A DNA stretch of 64,000 nt from Pisaster brevispinus (Eukaryota > Echinodermata > Asteroidea > Forcipulatida > Asteriidae): positions 23,034,742-23,098,741 of the forward strand of contig JAMKCF010000003.1 in NCBI GenBank assembly GCA_023634235.1, written 5' to 3'. The notes beneath the pieces are model-generated. The model saw only the letters and a list, made by a program, of their open reading frames with translations. It ran no database searches and had not been told where the DNA came from. Positions within the stretch are counted from its first letter, which is position 1; the number at the start of each line of letters is the position of its first letter. A program made the translations under genes and the position numbers. Of the stretch, positions 35,004-47,071 are shown piece after piece.

Positions 35004-38000
35004 ATGCAGGATTTACCCGAGAACCCGATCAGGAGTGATAGGGGCGATGGGGCAGACGCCCCTCCGTCGACGTTACAAAGTTTCGGCCGGCGGGCCACGC
35101 TAACTGCAGCCTTTGCTGAAAAGTCATTCAAAAAGGTATACGTTGTCTAGATTGTGGTTAAAAGTTGTTCAAATAATAAATAAGACTTCTTCTCTCGTAT
35201 GCAACAACGAATAAGATGTCAAATTTCGAGGTCCATGTCATGTCCGGCAGCCACCGTGTCTCAATTGGCTCACAGCTGGCTAGACGAAGACGATGCCACC
35301 GTCCAGTTTTCTAATGGGGCACTCGTTGACAATGTGCCTTGCGGTCTGACCAGCAGTCACACTCAGGTGTGCAGCATGTGTCCAGTGCGCCCGTGACGTG
35401 TCCCAATATAGACTCGGCATCTATTATCGGTATCAGTACGACTTCCCTTTATATGAAAACAAATTCATTTCAAACGAGAAGACAAAATTGTTAATATTTT
35501 CTTCTTTGATCTATCTTAACAGTTTGGCATGAAGGTGAAATTAGCCAATCGTTTCCTCAGCAGGAAGAAAGCGAATGCAGAGTAAGAAAAAATAATACAT
35601 CATTTCAATTGTCCTTGAAGGCATTGGGTCATTCTCTGGCAGTGACCCGAAAGCCTTTTTGTTATACAGATACAAAAATAAGTTAGTGGCCTGACGTTTC
35701 GACCCTAGCAGAGTCTTTCTCGATAGATGGTAATGGTTGTATAAAGCATCCTGTGAATATATATTTCGTCTGAAGTGCCCCAGTTTATTAGAAAGCAATA
35801 GAAGTACGTCGAAAAATTTGAATCTCCAAAGATCACCTTAAAGTTTTGCGGATTCAAATTTCTGTGATGTCCATTTGTGAATGCTGCGAACAGGCGAGCG
35901 GTTGGTACCCGCTGTCGCCTCCCTAAACGTGGATGAGTTCAAAGTTCTTAATGGAAATATACCGTAAGAGTTGTTTGCTGTTTTCTCAGCAAGTAAACGC
36001 TGAATTCAGCTGAAACTTGTACTTTTATTTTGTTTTTCTTTATAATGTTGCCTCAAATCAGCATTATGTTTAAACAAAATAAACCAATCTATGGCCATAC
36101 CTTTAACTTGTTGCTGGGCGATGAAATATAAAACCCAAAATGCCTATATAAATCAGCAGGGATTCTGCGATTCCCTTCGAAATTGTTTTCATATTAAGTA
36201 ACTATTTTTCGTATTTCTGCTTACAGTGATTCTTGTGTTAAAAGGGTATTCACTTTTGATGCATCAGCGGTGAGTTGTTGTTGTTGTTTTTTTGTTTTTT
36301 TAAGATGTTGGTTGTGTGACTTTGTTATTAATAATCCTAAGTATACGGAAGTGTTAAAGGGACATTAAGAAAAATAAAATAAAGTCATGAATATTACTAC
36401 ATCTCATAAGTATGAGCTAGCATTTGTCATAATTATGACTTGTCCCAATTAAGTCATATTTATGAGATTTATAAGTCATAAATATGACTTGTATACTGAG
36501 TCATAGTTATGAGAAAGTCATAGTTAATTTTATGACTTGCACGAAGTCATAATTATGAGATGTAATTAGTGATAATTATGACTCTAACCTTTTTGTTTTC
36601 GCTTTTCCGCTGTTTCCCATGCGGTCTAATGGTTGGACCCGTGGTTTTCACCCACATAGTGGCCCAGATTTTATTCCCAGCATGAAAACTCCTCTAGAAA
36701 AAAAAACTATCAAGTATGTATTTTCAGCTTTATAAATTCTATTTATGTACTTTTTACTTTTTTTGTGCTTGAACAAAATTCGTTTAGATATCATACATAC
36801 CATGTGGTCTAGTGGTTAGGATTCGTGGTTTTCACCCACGCGGCTCGGGTTCGATTCCCGGCATGGGAAGTCTTTATTTTTGACAGTAACCTCGTTGGCC
36901 TTGAATAAACGACTAGAAAGGCATTACAGTTCATTTAGTTGTTACTTTAATAATTGACGAGCTTATGGGGCCGACAGAAGACTGTTAAGCTCCGGGTTGA
37001 ACGTAAGAATAGTGGGGCAAATAAATATTTTGGGGAGTTTTGCCTTCGATGATCCAAGTATAAAATTTTACACACAGTCAGAGTATGTCACTGGACAGAT
37101 ATTTGCCTAAAGGGCCATCGAAGATTTGTCCTTAGGAAAAAAATAGATAGATAGAATAATAAGCAATTTTCAGAATTGTCAAAATGGCTGCCATTACTTG
37201 TTCTTTGCACAAAAAAAAGGAATCCTGCCATGACCCAAGCCAAATATATTTCTCACGACATACTCTGACTGTAACAATTTTTGTGTATATTATCAACAAA
37301 ATAAAGGAGTCTTTGCCAAACAGTTTATTGTTGGTTTCTTTCCTTAGCTGAAGAAACGTGGAGCCACAGTGGCCGATTTTTTTGAGAAGGAAGAAAAAGA
37401 GGAAGACTTTAGTGATATTGTCGACATGGATGATGAGAGGGTGGAGGAGGTCGTTTCACAGGTAAGCCCCATCACACCAACCGCGGTCCGCGACCAATCG
37501 GGCCCCAATTTCATGGCACTGCTGCACCTTGCAATTCTGTTCGTTTAGCGTAGTTCATTTCATGGAGTGGGGCTTTTCTTGAATGTGTTGAATTAATTAC
37601 TGGCATCTCAGGTATGCAGGAAGCTTTGTCCATACCTTAGTGCCGTAGACAGAGAATGATTTCTACAAAAGTAGAACAGTGAGTTCAGCTCAACAAAAAG
37701 GGAACAAAGGATGATCTAAGTTGTCTCCATTGAGATCTTATTTTGAGCTTGTCTGCGATCCTCAGCAACCCATTTGTTGCTTGATTTAAAGTCTGATCAT
37801 TGTTTGGTGTGTTTTTGATTACCACTTGTTGTCGGTCTTTAATCGTTGATCCCATTTATTTGTTGGACAGGGTTTGGTGGGCTTCATGGTGGAGAGTGTC
37901 GCCTTTCGTTTCTTCATTCTCGCTGTTATCATAGTCAACGCCGTCCTCATTGTCTTGCAGACCAACGAAGAACTTGTAAGCTATATTTAAATATAAAATA

Positions 38001-41000
38001 ACCTGGTTATGTAAACAGAAGTGCTGAGAAAAAAAATGTGTACCCAAATATTTGCAAAGATTAACGGGATTATTTTCAAAGTGTCGTCGGACGAGTTAAT
38101 TGTTACTCACTAAAAGTCTTACCAAAAAAATGTTTTTTGGTGACCGTTGTTGACTTAACTTTTTCTGCATCTCCAGTCAATGACTTTCAAATAGAATATA
38201 CCCAGTAGCAAAGATTAAGTGGACTATTTTCAAAGTTAGTCAGAGTTTGTTTCTCATCACTAAATCTCTTACCCCAAAAACCTTTTGGGTGAGCCTTGTT
38301 TACCGTTACTCTTTAGTCGATGACCAGTTCAAAATAAAATATCAAATTATTTGTTGAGCATTATCAACGCTCGCTTATAAAGTCTTTATTGTTTCCTGCA
38401 AATTCGATGTTTGAGAAGAATTATGTTTGTTTTTCACATGTAACAGTCGTTGGAATACGCTTGGCTGTTTTCCATATTCGACTACATCGTGCTGACCATC
38501 TTCGTCTGGGAACTTCTCCTCAAGTGGTTCAATGGTTTCTTCATCTACTGGAGGGTGGGCTGGAACATATTGGACTTCTTCATCATTCTCACACTCTTCC
38601 TTGGACCAAGTAAGTTGATGTTACCGTGGTGTTACCAAGACACTACCTGTATAGGCCCTAATTGGAATGCAAAACACTGTCATACAAGTGTTGCTGTCGG
38701 CCATTTTGACTTCTTGATAGTTGTCAATTCGAACAAAAAAGGTAAAAGGTGCATAAACCGACATGAAACAGTTTTGGTTCTTTTTGAAAGAAGGTGGAAA
38801 TATCCAAATAGAAAAACAGGGAGCGGGCTCAAATCTCGGCATATGTTGATTTTGATGAAGTCTTAATGCAAAGCAAGTAAAAAAAATCAAGAAGGCACAT
38901 CAAATCATCATCGGGCACATCAAGAAGGGGAAAAGGGAGGAATTGGGCCCTAACCCAACAGCCCCTAGAGTGGCTGGCAAATGTATTCGCTGCATTACCG
39001 TCAAAAAATGAATTACAAATCAATATAGTCACTATTTAATACAATGATGTTCATATTTTGTGGAACTCAAAACAAAAAGTACACATTAGGCTAAAAAAAG
39101 AAGCGGGGTTAATGTTTTTATTTAAAAAAGGTTCGACTTGTGCCAAACTAGTTACATAATTTGTGATATAATTCAAGGTCACACATTTCAACTGAACACA
39201 AAGTTTGTGAAGACTCTTCCTCTGTACTTAATTAGTATTTATACGAACATTAAATTTGTTTCAATCAATTGCAAAGTATGATGTCAATGCCAATCACTTA
39301 GGGCAAAATTGACAGCCCACTATCTTGGTTGTGTGAAAACGAGTTCATGGCTACAATTGGACCTCTTCCATTATAGTGCCTTTTGTTTGGATCGAAACTG
39401 AGAGACCAAAGCGACTCTCACATGTGGAGACATTTAACAATAGTTATTGTTGTAGTAATTTAAAGGGTACAGACCTTACATTCAATCCCGCATTAGGCGC
39501 TCAATATGTGGCCGGTGCATCCCGTCCTATTGTGTTAGTCCATTGTGTTCTGGGAATCTCAGGAATTCTAGAGGATTTTAGGGGATACTTATGTATCAGG
39601 AGGAAAAAAGTGTGTAGGGAACATATTGAGGGGGGGGGGCACCCTCTGCCACATATCAGGCAAGATATAAAATCCCGCTAGACGCGATTTCATTGAATTC
39701 CAGAGTTGTAATGCTGAGTAGGCCTATAACATAAAATACCGGAGAGTGGGATGGCGTGATAACGATTGATAAAACAATAACCGCTGTCATCGGTGACTCA
39801 ATGGACTGTTGCTTTCCACACTGTGGTTTGACCGGCCTTCAAAAACGGCGGATAGGCCTACAGCGCAACAATTAGTATCCGTATACCTTGCCTTGTGTGT
39901 GGCAGAGGGAGCCCCCCCCCCCCCCGCTTCCAAATCCCCATGCGCTAACACACTCTTCCCCGCACACCTGAAATGCCTCTGAAAAAATTCCTGAAATTCT
40001 CACAACGCGATGAAGAGGTGGGAGGGGGGGGGGGGTCTGCCACATATCGAGCACCAAATGGGTATCCGCACTAGGAGATTACCTGGGCAGTAAATATTGA
40101 CATAGGCCCGCGCATAATATTTTGTCCAACACCTCCATGGTCCAACAGCTGATTGGGACTGTAAAGATTTTCGGCGGGAAGCCCCAATTGCAGTGACAAA
40201 AGGCTTTCTTTTCGGCTCCCTCCCCTTTCCTTCATTTAGATGGGGTTCGTTTTTCAATTGGGAGTGATTGATTAGTGTATAGCTGTTAACAGCTTTTTAA
40301 ATAAAATAAAAACAAAGCGCTTTAATTGTAGCTTTAATTTTAGAAACGGGCAACCCTAACCACAAATGGGTGGAGCAAGCAAATAATTTTTAATTTTCCA
40401 CTTAGTAACTAGTTATGTTGTTTCTAATGAGACTGTTACTCATCATGAAAAACCTGCCCTTTAAACCATCCCGGGATTATGTCTTTGTTTTTATAAATAA
40501 ACGAAATTCTCCCCAATAATTTATTTTAATATGATAAAAACAATAGTAGGAGAGCATTATTTTGCCAACTGAATCAAATTATTATTTTTATTAAAAACTA
40601 GTCGCTGCATATAAGGCGGTATAGTTGCCAGGATGCCAGCTGTGATGAAGATGACATAGTCACGATGACTCATCAGCCGCTGCATGATGCTGCCCAATGC
40701 ATGCAGCCTTCCATGAACTATGTACACAGGAATTATATTCAAAAGCCTTTTCATTTTACCAGCCATCAAGGGATCCCATGTGGTCTAGTGGTTAGGATTC
40801 GTGGTTTTCACCCACGCGGCCCGGGTTCGATTCCCGGCATGGGAAAGACTACTTTTTGTATAGACAATTTGTTGGTATTTTTTTCCTAGTTTAACCGCTG
40901 GCGAGACAAAACTGATAAAGCAGATTAAGACTATTTCCTTGCTTTCCCTCAATTTCTAGCATTGTCTTTTCTTGGAAGCAGTCGCATCTTGAGAATCCTT

Positions 41001-44000
41001 CGAGTTATTCGCGCCTTCAGGAGTTTGAGAAGGTAAACAGTGTGGGTAGGCTAATAATTAATATAATTAAGGACGTGTGCGAATTAGCGGCTTCGGCTTG
41101 CTAGCCATGTTAGCATACGTCGAGGTATAGGAAGCCCAGAGCAACCGTCCTTGGCAACAGCCACAGCCGTAGCTTCAGCTGCCAATTCGGACAGCGGGCC
41201 TTGCTCTTTTTTTTATATTTTTATAACAACTCATTTTTAAATGGCCACACTGGGTAGAGAGGCATGACCTGGTAATTCACAAGATTTTGTTTCTCTGATT
41301 TTGACAGATGATGCTGTTTCAAATCGAAAAACACACACAAACATCCGTATAAATATGCCACGGACAATGCAAAATGTAACATCACATTATTTCTTGTTCA
41401 TGGCTGATGGACGTAAGATAAATTCAGGATCCCGGCAAAAATTAATTTCTAGTTTTTAATTAACTACCACTTATCATTGGCGGATTGGTTTCTTGCAATA
41501 CTTTAAATGAAAGCCTGTAACTTTCTCGAATCTATCAAAATACCTATTAGTTTTAAAATGGACCTAGCATCTTCAAGAAGTATCATAAGCGTTTACAGAA
41601 ATACTTAACATTAACGAACAGTGATTTTAATACTTTTTATACCAAAGTATTTACCCTCAGCAAGGTTATGAATGTTTGTGTATACATTGAGTCTTTTTTT
41701 CTTCTTTTTTTCCCTCTTTTTTTTTAGTATCAGCGCTTTATCTGGTTTGACAGTTGTCGTACAAACTATCATGCAATCCATCCCAGGTATGTCATAATGA
41801 GCGCAAGCACGTTAAGCTGGAGGTCGCAGGGTCAAATACCGCTCTAGTAAATTTGTCTTTGTTAAGCCCCAAATTGATTAAAAAATAACCCTGTCAGTTT
41901 CCTTGTGGTCTATTACTATTTAATTTTAATGAGATTACTTTTTGTGGCTACTTTTGATTTTAAATGAAACTTTAAAGATTCCTAAGCATTTGGATTGATT
42001 TTGTTTGTATTTTTTGAAATCAATAATGTGTTGGTTTTGTTCGTAAAGATGTGGTTTAAACGAAGGGAGTAATTGTTTTGATTTGAAATTAATAATTGAT
42101 TGTTTTGGCCTCAGATATGACCAACATCGCTTTGCTCCTACTAATCATCATGGTAGTACTCAGCGTTGCTGGAGTGGCACTGTTTGGTCGTGACTTCCCG
42201 GCTTACTTTGGCAATTTAGGGGAAGGTAAACATAACTTAGGCTAAGTAATTAGTAATTAAGACAACTTTTAAAATAAGAGCCAATAGCATTAGTTGAAAC
42301 ATACAATGCGTGTCTCGGCACCTCTTCTATCGGATCTGCACAGCGGTTTTCCGGCCATTTGACGAGGGGGACAAACATTTCAATAAAGATATTTTTATGC
42401 CTTACATATAAATTTGGTTTTCCATTTTGATATAATTATTTCTCCCCAGCAATGTTTACAATGTTTGTTTGCGTGACACAAGATGGATGGATGGGAATGT
42501 TCAACAGTTTCCAGGTATGTATACAAAATTACATTTGGAATGCCCCCCCCCCCCCGAAGTAAATTCTGGTCTAAGTTTGAGATGATGCTGTTTTAAAAAA
42601 CGAAAAACATTCAAAATCTTTCGCATACTGGATAGTCCACAGACAATGCACAAAATGTATGTAACATACAAAATTATTTGTAATACCTGGATCCCGAAAA
42701 TAATATATCTTTAGTTTTTAATTACTACTATTTATCAATGGCAGATTTTTTCGTGCAATACCTTAAATGAAAGCTTAAAACTTTCTCGATTCTATAAAAC
42801 GAGCTATTTGAAATTAAAATATAAATTTTCGGGTCCAATCGGCCAAAAATCAGACCTCTTGGTCAAGATTTAATGTAAATCTAATAATACAGTTAGTTTG
42901 TGGATTTAACCTTACATTCAGTTTTGAAATACAGTAGTTAATAGTTAATACTTCTTTACACTTTTGTGTAGGATTCACCCAATCACTTTCTAGCTGGTGC
43001 TTGCTTCTTCATCGTCTGCATCATCGTCGGCGCCTTCGTCTTTGCTAATCTGGTTGTAGCTGTGGTTGTCACTAATTTGGTAAGTGGTCTACACCAATAA
43101 ACAAAATCACAGAAAGTTGAAGCCACGTCTGCACACTGATCTCTATTCTGCCCCGAATTTAAAGTCTTGATCCAGTTAGGGTCTTGACCCTGTTTTGAAT
43201 CAGCGTCAATGCGATTCAGCAACCGAGACAATAGTGTTTTGCTAATTCAGCAACTATAAAGCGTACAGAGACTTTCGTCTGTGTCAATGTTGGAGTTTTA
43301 ATTTTGGGCTGGTTTAACTCTGTTTTGAGTTCACTTACAATCGTCCCGAAAACATGGATACATGTTTGACCCATTCCAAAAATATGTTTTATATATAACT
43401 CTATAGTTCAATCACAAATTGTCTATGGTTGATTCCAGGATAAAGCTATCCGAGAAATCAAAGCCGAGAATAAGAAGAGGGAAGACACTCTGTCCACCAA
43501 GCCAGTGGAAGAAGATCCCGGTAAACCAAACAGTAGACTCCCCACAATGAACTATAGCCATTAAAAATGCTCTTTTTATGCGAACTCAAACAAAATACAA
43601 AATGAAAATATTATTTTGAAAGGGGGGTATCTCATTCCACTGACACATCATTTTAGTTTAGAGCATGATCTTTGGGGGGAAGTGGCGACAAGGGGGGTGG
43701 GCCGACTTTTGACCCCGCATGTCCACCATATTTTCTGCCATTTGTGGAGTCAATTCATTCATGTTCTATTTGACTCCCAAACTGACGGACAGTATACAAA
43801 AAAGTAAGCGCGTGTAAGAGCATCATGAAACCGGTCCATACGAAAAGAAAATCTGTGGGGAAAAGGGGGAGGGGGCGACTGTAAGCTAAATGATTTGGTT
43901 CGCTTCAAACCGATCCTAAACATCAACGTTCACAAAGAGATACGATTGATCTTAACTGTGAATCAATCTTAAATGCTATAAGCAAAGTGTGATGTCACAA

Positions 44001-46682
44001 TAAAAATCACCGTAGTAATACTGACAACTCTTTGTGAAATCGAGCCCAGCTAATCTTTTTTGTTTCGCATCATGCAGAGCACCCCGGTCATTTGGAGCAC
44101 GACGTACCTGTTGTCAGTATGGACACCGTAAACAAACTCGGCAACCTAACCGAACAGAAACCGCTATTCTTTGGCGTAAGTTGTCAACCGATGCTGTCTC
44201 TTTCTATAACAAAATTAGCCCCGGAGCAGGAAGTTCGCTGTCGTATGGTAGACTAGACTGGTCCCCTGTCTTTATCCGCAAGGATGAAGACCCTCGAAGT
44301 GTGACGTCAGATGTTCGGGCTAATGGTAGACCTATTATATAGATGCTGAGTTCTGCAAGGGGGTATGACAAATGAACAGAGTATAACCGCTCCATAAGAC
44401 CGATTATAAATACTTGCGTATAAAAATGAGGGTATACAAATTATAACTTTTGATCTTAGTCACAGTTTTGTTCCAAAAAGGAAAAATCAACCGACAACAA
44501 TCAATAAAAGGATACATAAATAAAAATATATCAACCAATTATTTTACCAATTTTAAAAACATTGGGGCTAGCGGCAGTTAGAGCGCCGCGTGTTCAAATC
44601 CCATTCCTGTTAGTTTTTGTCCACCCCGAAATTTAAATAAAACTTTCCCAGTCATTTTCCTTTATTTTATTTTTATTTATTTATTGTCCACCCCCCCCCC
44701 CCTTCAATGAAGCTAAAGTGACAGCCTCATCACTTTTCATCCACGGATTTCATGACCAATGCCTGTAAGATGTCGTACCCTTCCCGCTTTGTGTCAGCTG
44801 ATTTGCTCCACAGTTTATTCGTACGTCTATTTTATTCCAGGACTTCTCAAACATCACGCCAGAAAAGTTCCAGAACTACATCATCGTCTTGACGGCCCTG
44901 GAGGAAAACCTCGTGGAGTACAAGAGAATACGTGACGATCTGGATCAGGTAAAAAAACAACTTTCATAAAATCCCAGAGGGAAGATGTCACAATAATGCT
45001 AAGCAGAGCATACATCTTTGACAGATTTTGTTTGACGGGTTTCTAGACTTGTTTCTAGACGTTCGGGTTCTGTGCCAAAGTTCAAGGATTAAAGCGATCC
45101 GTAAAGTACCTGCCGCCTTATAGATGCTTGGTCAGAATTTCTGCAAAATTTAACCCGAACATTTAGATCAAAGTTTTAAATTGTTAATTTTTGTAGAAGT
45201 CGAGGAAGTGTTAGCACGAAAAGATCCACTGATGGCAAGTGGTAGTTGATTAAAAACTAAACATGCATTACCGCCGAGATCCCAACATTGTCTCACGGTC
45301 CATCAGCCATGTACATTGTTTGCACGTTGCATGTATTTTGTGTGTTGTCCGTGGCATATGCGAAAGTTTGTGGATGTTTTTCGTTTTGAAACAGCACCAA
45401 AATTCGTTCAGAGAATATTCAGCGATTACCGGCCAAGCACAACCAAGCATCTATATTTTGTTGCCCTTCTTTTCACTTAGAGTGTGTAATACCCTCTGTG
45501 GTTCACCATCCCAGTGAATTCTAACCGGAAAGGTTTTTGTTATTAACTCACAGTCCTTGATCACTTGTAAATCGAAATTTTTGTAAAGACATTGTCAAGC
45601 TACTATTTCAAGAAGCTATTATACAAGCCTTGTAATGCCCACCTTAGTCATATCGAATATATCACTTTACATGCCTACAATTTTGTAACTTTAGCAGCAG
45701 AAGGGCTTGGAACTAAAGCTACGGACTGCAGAAGAAGGGTGTTTCTCTGTTGACGAGCGTCTCTTTACGTTGTTGTTAGATTTATGAGTTGGTTGGTTCG
45801 ATTAATGGAGACGAGGGATTAAGCGGGGAGGGCGTGTCCAGCACTGACCGGTCCCACATCAGCTCATCTCAGTTTGATGTTACAGAGTTTGGGGTAAGTA
45901 GAATGCGATACATGTAAGGGCCAGTGATGTCACAATACATATCACTTCGTGAAATCCAGCACTTAGCCACTTGGTCATAAAGCTGACATAAAATATTGCT
46001 CACGCATTATTGTTCAGCAAACATCAGCAGGGAATCCGAGTGACAAGAATTGTACATTTTGAATGGTTATTACCTGCGAATAGTTGGTAGCCTAGTTTTG
46101 CTTGATAATAATGTTTCTCTTGGCCCTGATGATAGTGTGCTTCACAACTTTATGAAACGGGGCCCCTGTTCTTTGCATGAATTTTGTTTTTGTTTTAAAC
46201 AGTGTGCGCTAGCGTGCGTGTAATTCATTTAAATATGTCCATTTGGATACAAAACTATTTATGATTGGACGTGGAGTGCTCTTGCTTGTTCAAATCATGG
46301 TTTTCGTAATGGATATTTCCACCTCTCCATTTCAACACATTTCCCCTAAAAGCAAGTTTCTGATGTAATTTTAGGACCAGACAAAATGTAACAAAAGTAC
46401 AATATGTTCGATTGTTCAAATCATGGCATGCTTTCTATAGTCTTTGCATGCATCTGTTCCTCCCAGCGTAAGGGTGACATCTTGTCGAACCTGATGGAGT
46501 TGGATAAACACAAGCTTGGCACCTCTCTAAAGCCAGACGCCAGCTACCGCCAATACATCAAAGAATCGGCTCGGCTTATCGATCAACTTAACCAGGCCAA
46601 ACACCAACAACACACCAACGATCAGGATCCTCCCGTCCATGCGTCCAACGCACCAGGGACGAGTAAGCAAGGCGACAAGTAA
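35004..46682 (+). CDS. CATSPER4: CatSper4, sperm cation channel pore subunit
   Basis: Exons: 35004-35135, 35523-35581, 36227-36269, 37348-37461, 37871-37975, 38447-38609, 40960-41032, 41728-41786, 42115-42225, 42450-42514, 42972-43079, 43439-43520, 44078-44175, 44841-44948, 45780-45893, 46467-46682. Frame is kept throughout, giving 549 aa (human about 470; the N-terminus is longer). One six-helix repeat: S1 about 128-147, S2 155-177, S3 189-204, S4 with R214, R217, R220, R223, R226 and R229, S5 254-273, pore T296-Q-D298-G-W300, S6 313-342. The TxDxW filter is the CatSper calcium-selectivity motif and TQDGW is the CatSper4 form. A C-terminal helix (about 405-445: ITPEKFQNYIIVLTALEENL, then YKRIRDDLDQIYELV) matches the CatSper4 tail. 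Four such subunits form the flagellar Ca2+ channel that controls sperm motility. The start is the first Met of exon 1; a 5' non-coding exon cannot be excluded. Confidence 0.93.
35683..35745 (+). repeat. Dispersed repeat with CCTGACGTTTCGACCC core
   Basis: Second clear copy of the element at 3085-3150, here in CATSPER4 intron 2. Confidence 0.5.
36370..36590. repeat. Cluster of TCATAATTATGA palindromes
   Basis: Within about 220 bases the motif AAGTCATAATTATGA and its reverse complement recur roughly ten times in both orientations with T/A variants. It can fold into many alternative hairpins. In CATSPER4 intron 3. Confidence 0.75.
36615..36688 (+). pseudogene. tRNA-Glu pseudogene
   Basis: TCCCATGCGGTCTAATGGTT, then GTGGTTTTCACCCAC keeps the Glu anticodon arm. 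The T arm and 3' acceptor (CATGAAAA) are degraded, so a cloverleaf no longer closes. It is about 110 bases upstream of the next tRNA-Glu copy. Confidence 0.75.
36798..36869 (+). tRNA. tRNA-Glu (UUC), possibly defective
   Basis: 72 bases with A box, anticodon arm CGTGG-TTTTCAC-CCACG (anticodon TTC) and T arm GGGTTCGATTCCC. The acceptor is TACCATG / CATGGGA, with one mismatch at the second pair, and the T stem has one G-T pair. It is in sense orientation in CATSPER4 intron 3. Function is uncertain because of the mismatch. Confidence 0.75.
37585..37770 (-). mobile_element. LINE 3' relic
   Basis: On the minus strand, TCATTCTCTGTCTACGGCAC and AAGCTTCCTGCATACCTGAG align with the better preserved LINE tail at 50345-50700 (SFSVYGPKMWNKLP). 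The frame is broken. In CATSPER4 intron 4. Confidence 0.55.
39500..40060. repeat. G/C-homopolymer repeat in inverted copies
   Basis: A G-run followed by a TCTGCCACATATC-like motif occurs on the plus strand (39629-39660), on the minus strand (39895-39925) and again on the plus strand (40022-40050). The flanks (GGAATCTCAGGAATT and its reverse near 39990) also match in inverted orientation. In CATSPER4 intron 6. Confidence 0.55.
40774..40845 (+). tRNA. tRNA-Glu (UUC)
   Basis: 72 bases. Acceptor TCCCATG / CATGGGA pairs perfectly; D arm GGTCTAGTGGTTAGGATT; anticodon stem CGTGG / CCACG around TTTTCAC (anticodon TTC); T arm CCGGGTTCGATTCCCGG perfect; discriminator A. No intron. A T-run suitable as a pol III terminator follows within about 8 bases (CTTTTTG). 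In sense orientation in CATSPER4 intron 6, about 115 bases before exon 7. The best preserved of the three Glu copies here. Confidence 0.93.
41075..41200. mobile_element. MITE with GTCCGAATT-GCGGCTTCGGCT ends
   Basis: Left GTGCGAATTAGCGGCTTCGG and right AGCTTCAGCTGCCAATTCGGAC are inverted repeats; the interior shares AGCCGTAGC motifs with 31925-32060. In CATSPER4 intron 7. Confidence 0.6.
41800..41925 (+). repeat. Decayed tRNA-derived SINE, family A
   Basis: GGAGGTCGCAGGGTCAAATA (a B-box remnant), then AATTTGTCTTTGTTAAGCCCCAAATTGATT and CTGTCAGTTTCCTTGTGG match the 3' part of family A. Another remnant is at 44567-44660. Confidence 0.5.
43893..44045. repeat. Dispersed repeat, CTCGATTTCACAAAG family
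   Basis: ACAACTCTTTGTGAAATCGAGC at the right end and AGCAAAGTGTGATGTCACA inside match 30763-30915 (partly inverted). In CATSPER4 intron 12. Confidence 0.5.
44567..44660 (+). repeat. Decayed tRNA-derived SINE, family A
   Basis: GGGGCTAGCGGCAGTTAGAGC retains part of the A box. The B box is GTTCAAATCCC. The middle of the tRNA region is deleted. Confidence 0.55.
45953..46168. repeat. Short dispersed element, GGGCCCAATTTCATA family, diverged
   Basis: Right end CAACTTTATGAAACGGGGCC and inner GTTGGTAGCCTAGTTTTGC; the left end CACTTGGTCATAAAGCTGAC is diverged. In CATSPER4 intron 15. Confidence 0.5.
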
Positions 46683-47071
46683 AACGGCTACTTTAAAGAC
46701 TCCCTTGCGTTGGCCGCCATCGCTAATGAAACACGTGCACTGAATGAAAGGCTATCATTGGCTGAGAGTTGTGTGCACTTTTCCATTCATCAAAGATGGC
46801 GGTCAATGGCGTCATGCGCAGTCCACCTATTCATTGGACAATAGACTTTATGCATATGACGCACCAGGGACGAGTAAGCAAGGCGACAAGTAAAACGGCT
46901 ACTTTAAAGACTCCCTTGCGTTGGCCGCCATCGCTAATGAAACACGTGCACTGAGTGAAAGGCTATCATTGGCTGAGAGTTGTGTGCACTTTTCCATTCA
47001 TCAAAGATGGCGGTCAATGGCGTTATGCGCAGTCCACCTATTCATTGGACAATAGACTTTATGCATATGAC
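46650..47071 (+). repeat. 211-bp tandem duplication including the CATSPER4 stop codon
   Basis: CACCAGGGACGAGTAAGCAA begins at 46651 and again at 46862, an offset of 211. The first unit holds the last ten codons and stop of CATSPER4 plus about 180 bases of 3' flank; the second repeats all of it nearly base for base, including ATGCATATGACG at its end. The flank part also occurs downstream of VPS18 (27990-28135). Confidence 0.9.

Noticed and set aside
35890..35965. Possible extra CATSPER4 exon (frame with VASLNVDEFKVLNGNI before a GTAAGA)
   Set aside because: The acceptor phase does not match exon 2 (phase 2), and exon 2 joins 36227 in frame without it.
38610..38866. Longer CatSper4 exon 6 frame continuing past 38609
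   Set aside because: A GTAAGT donor at 38610 and in-frame joining to the S4 exon at 40960 show the extension is intron.
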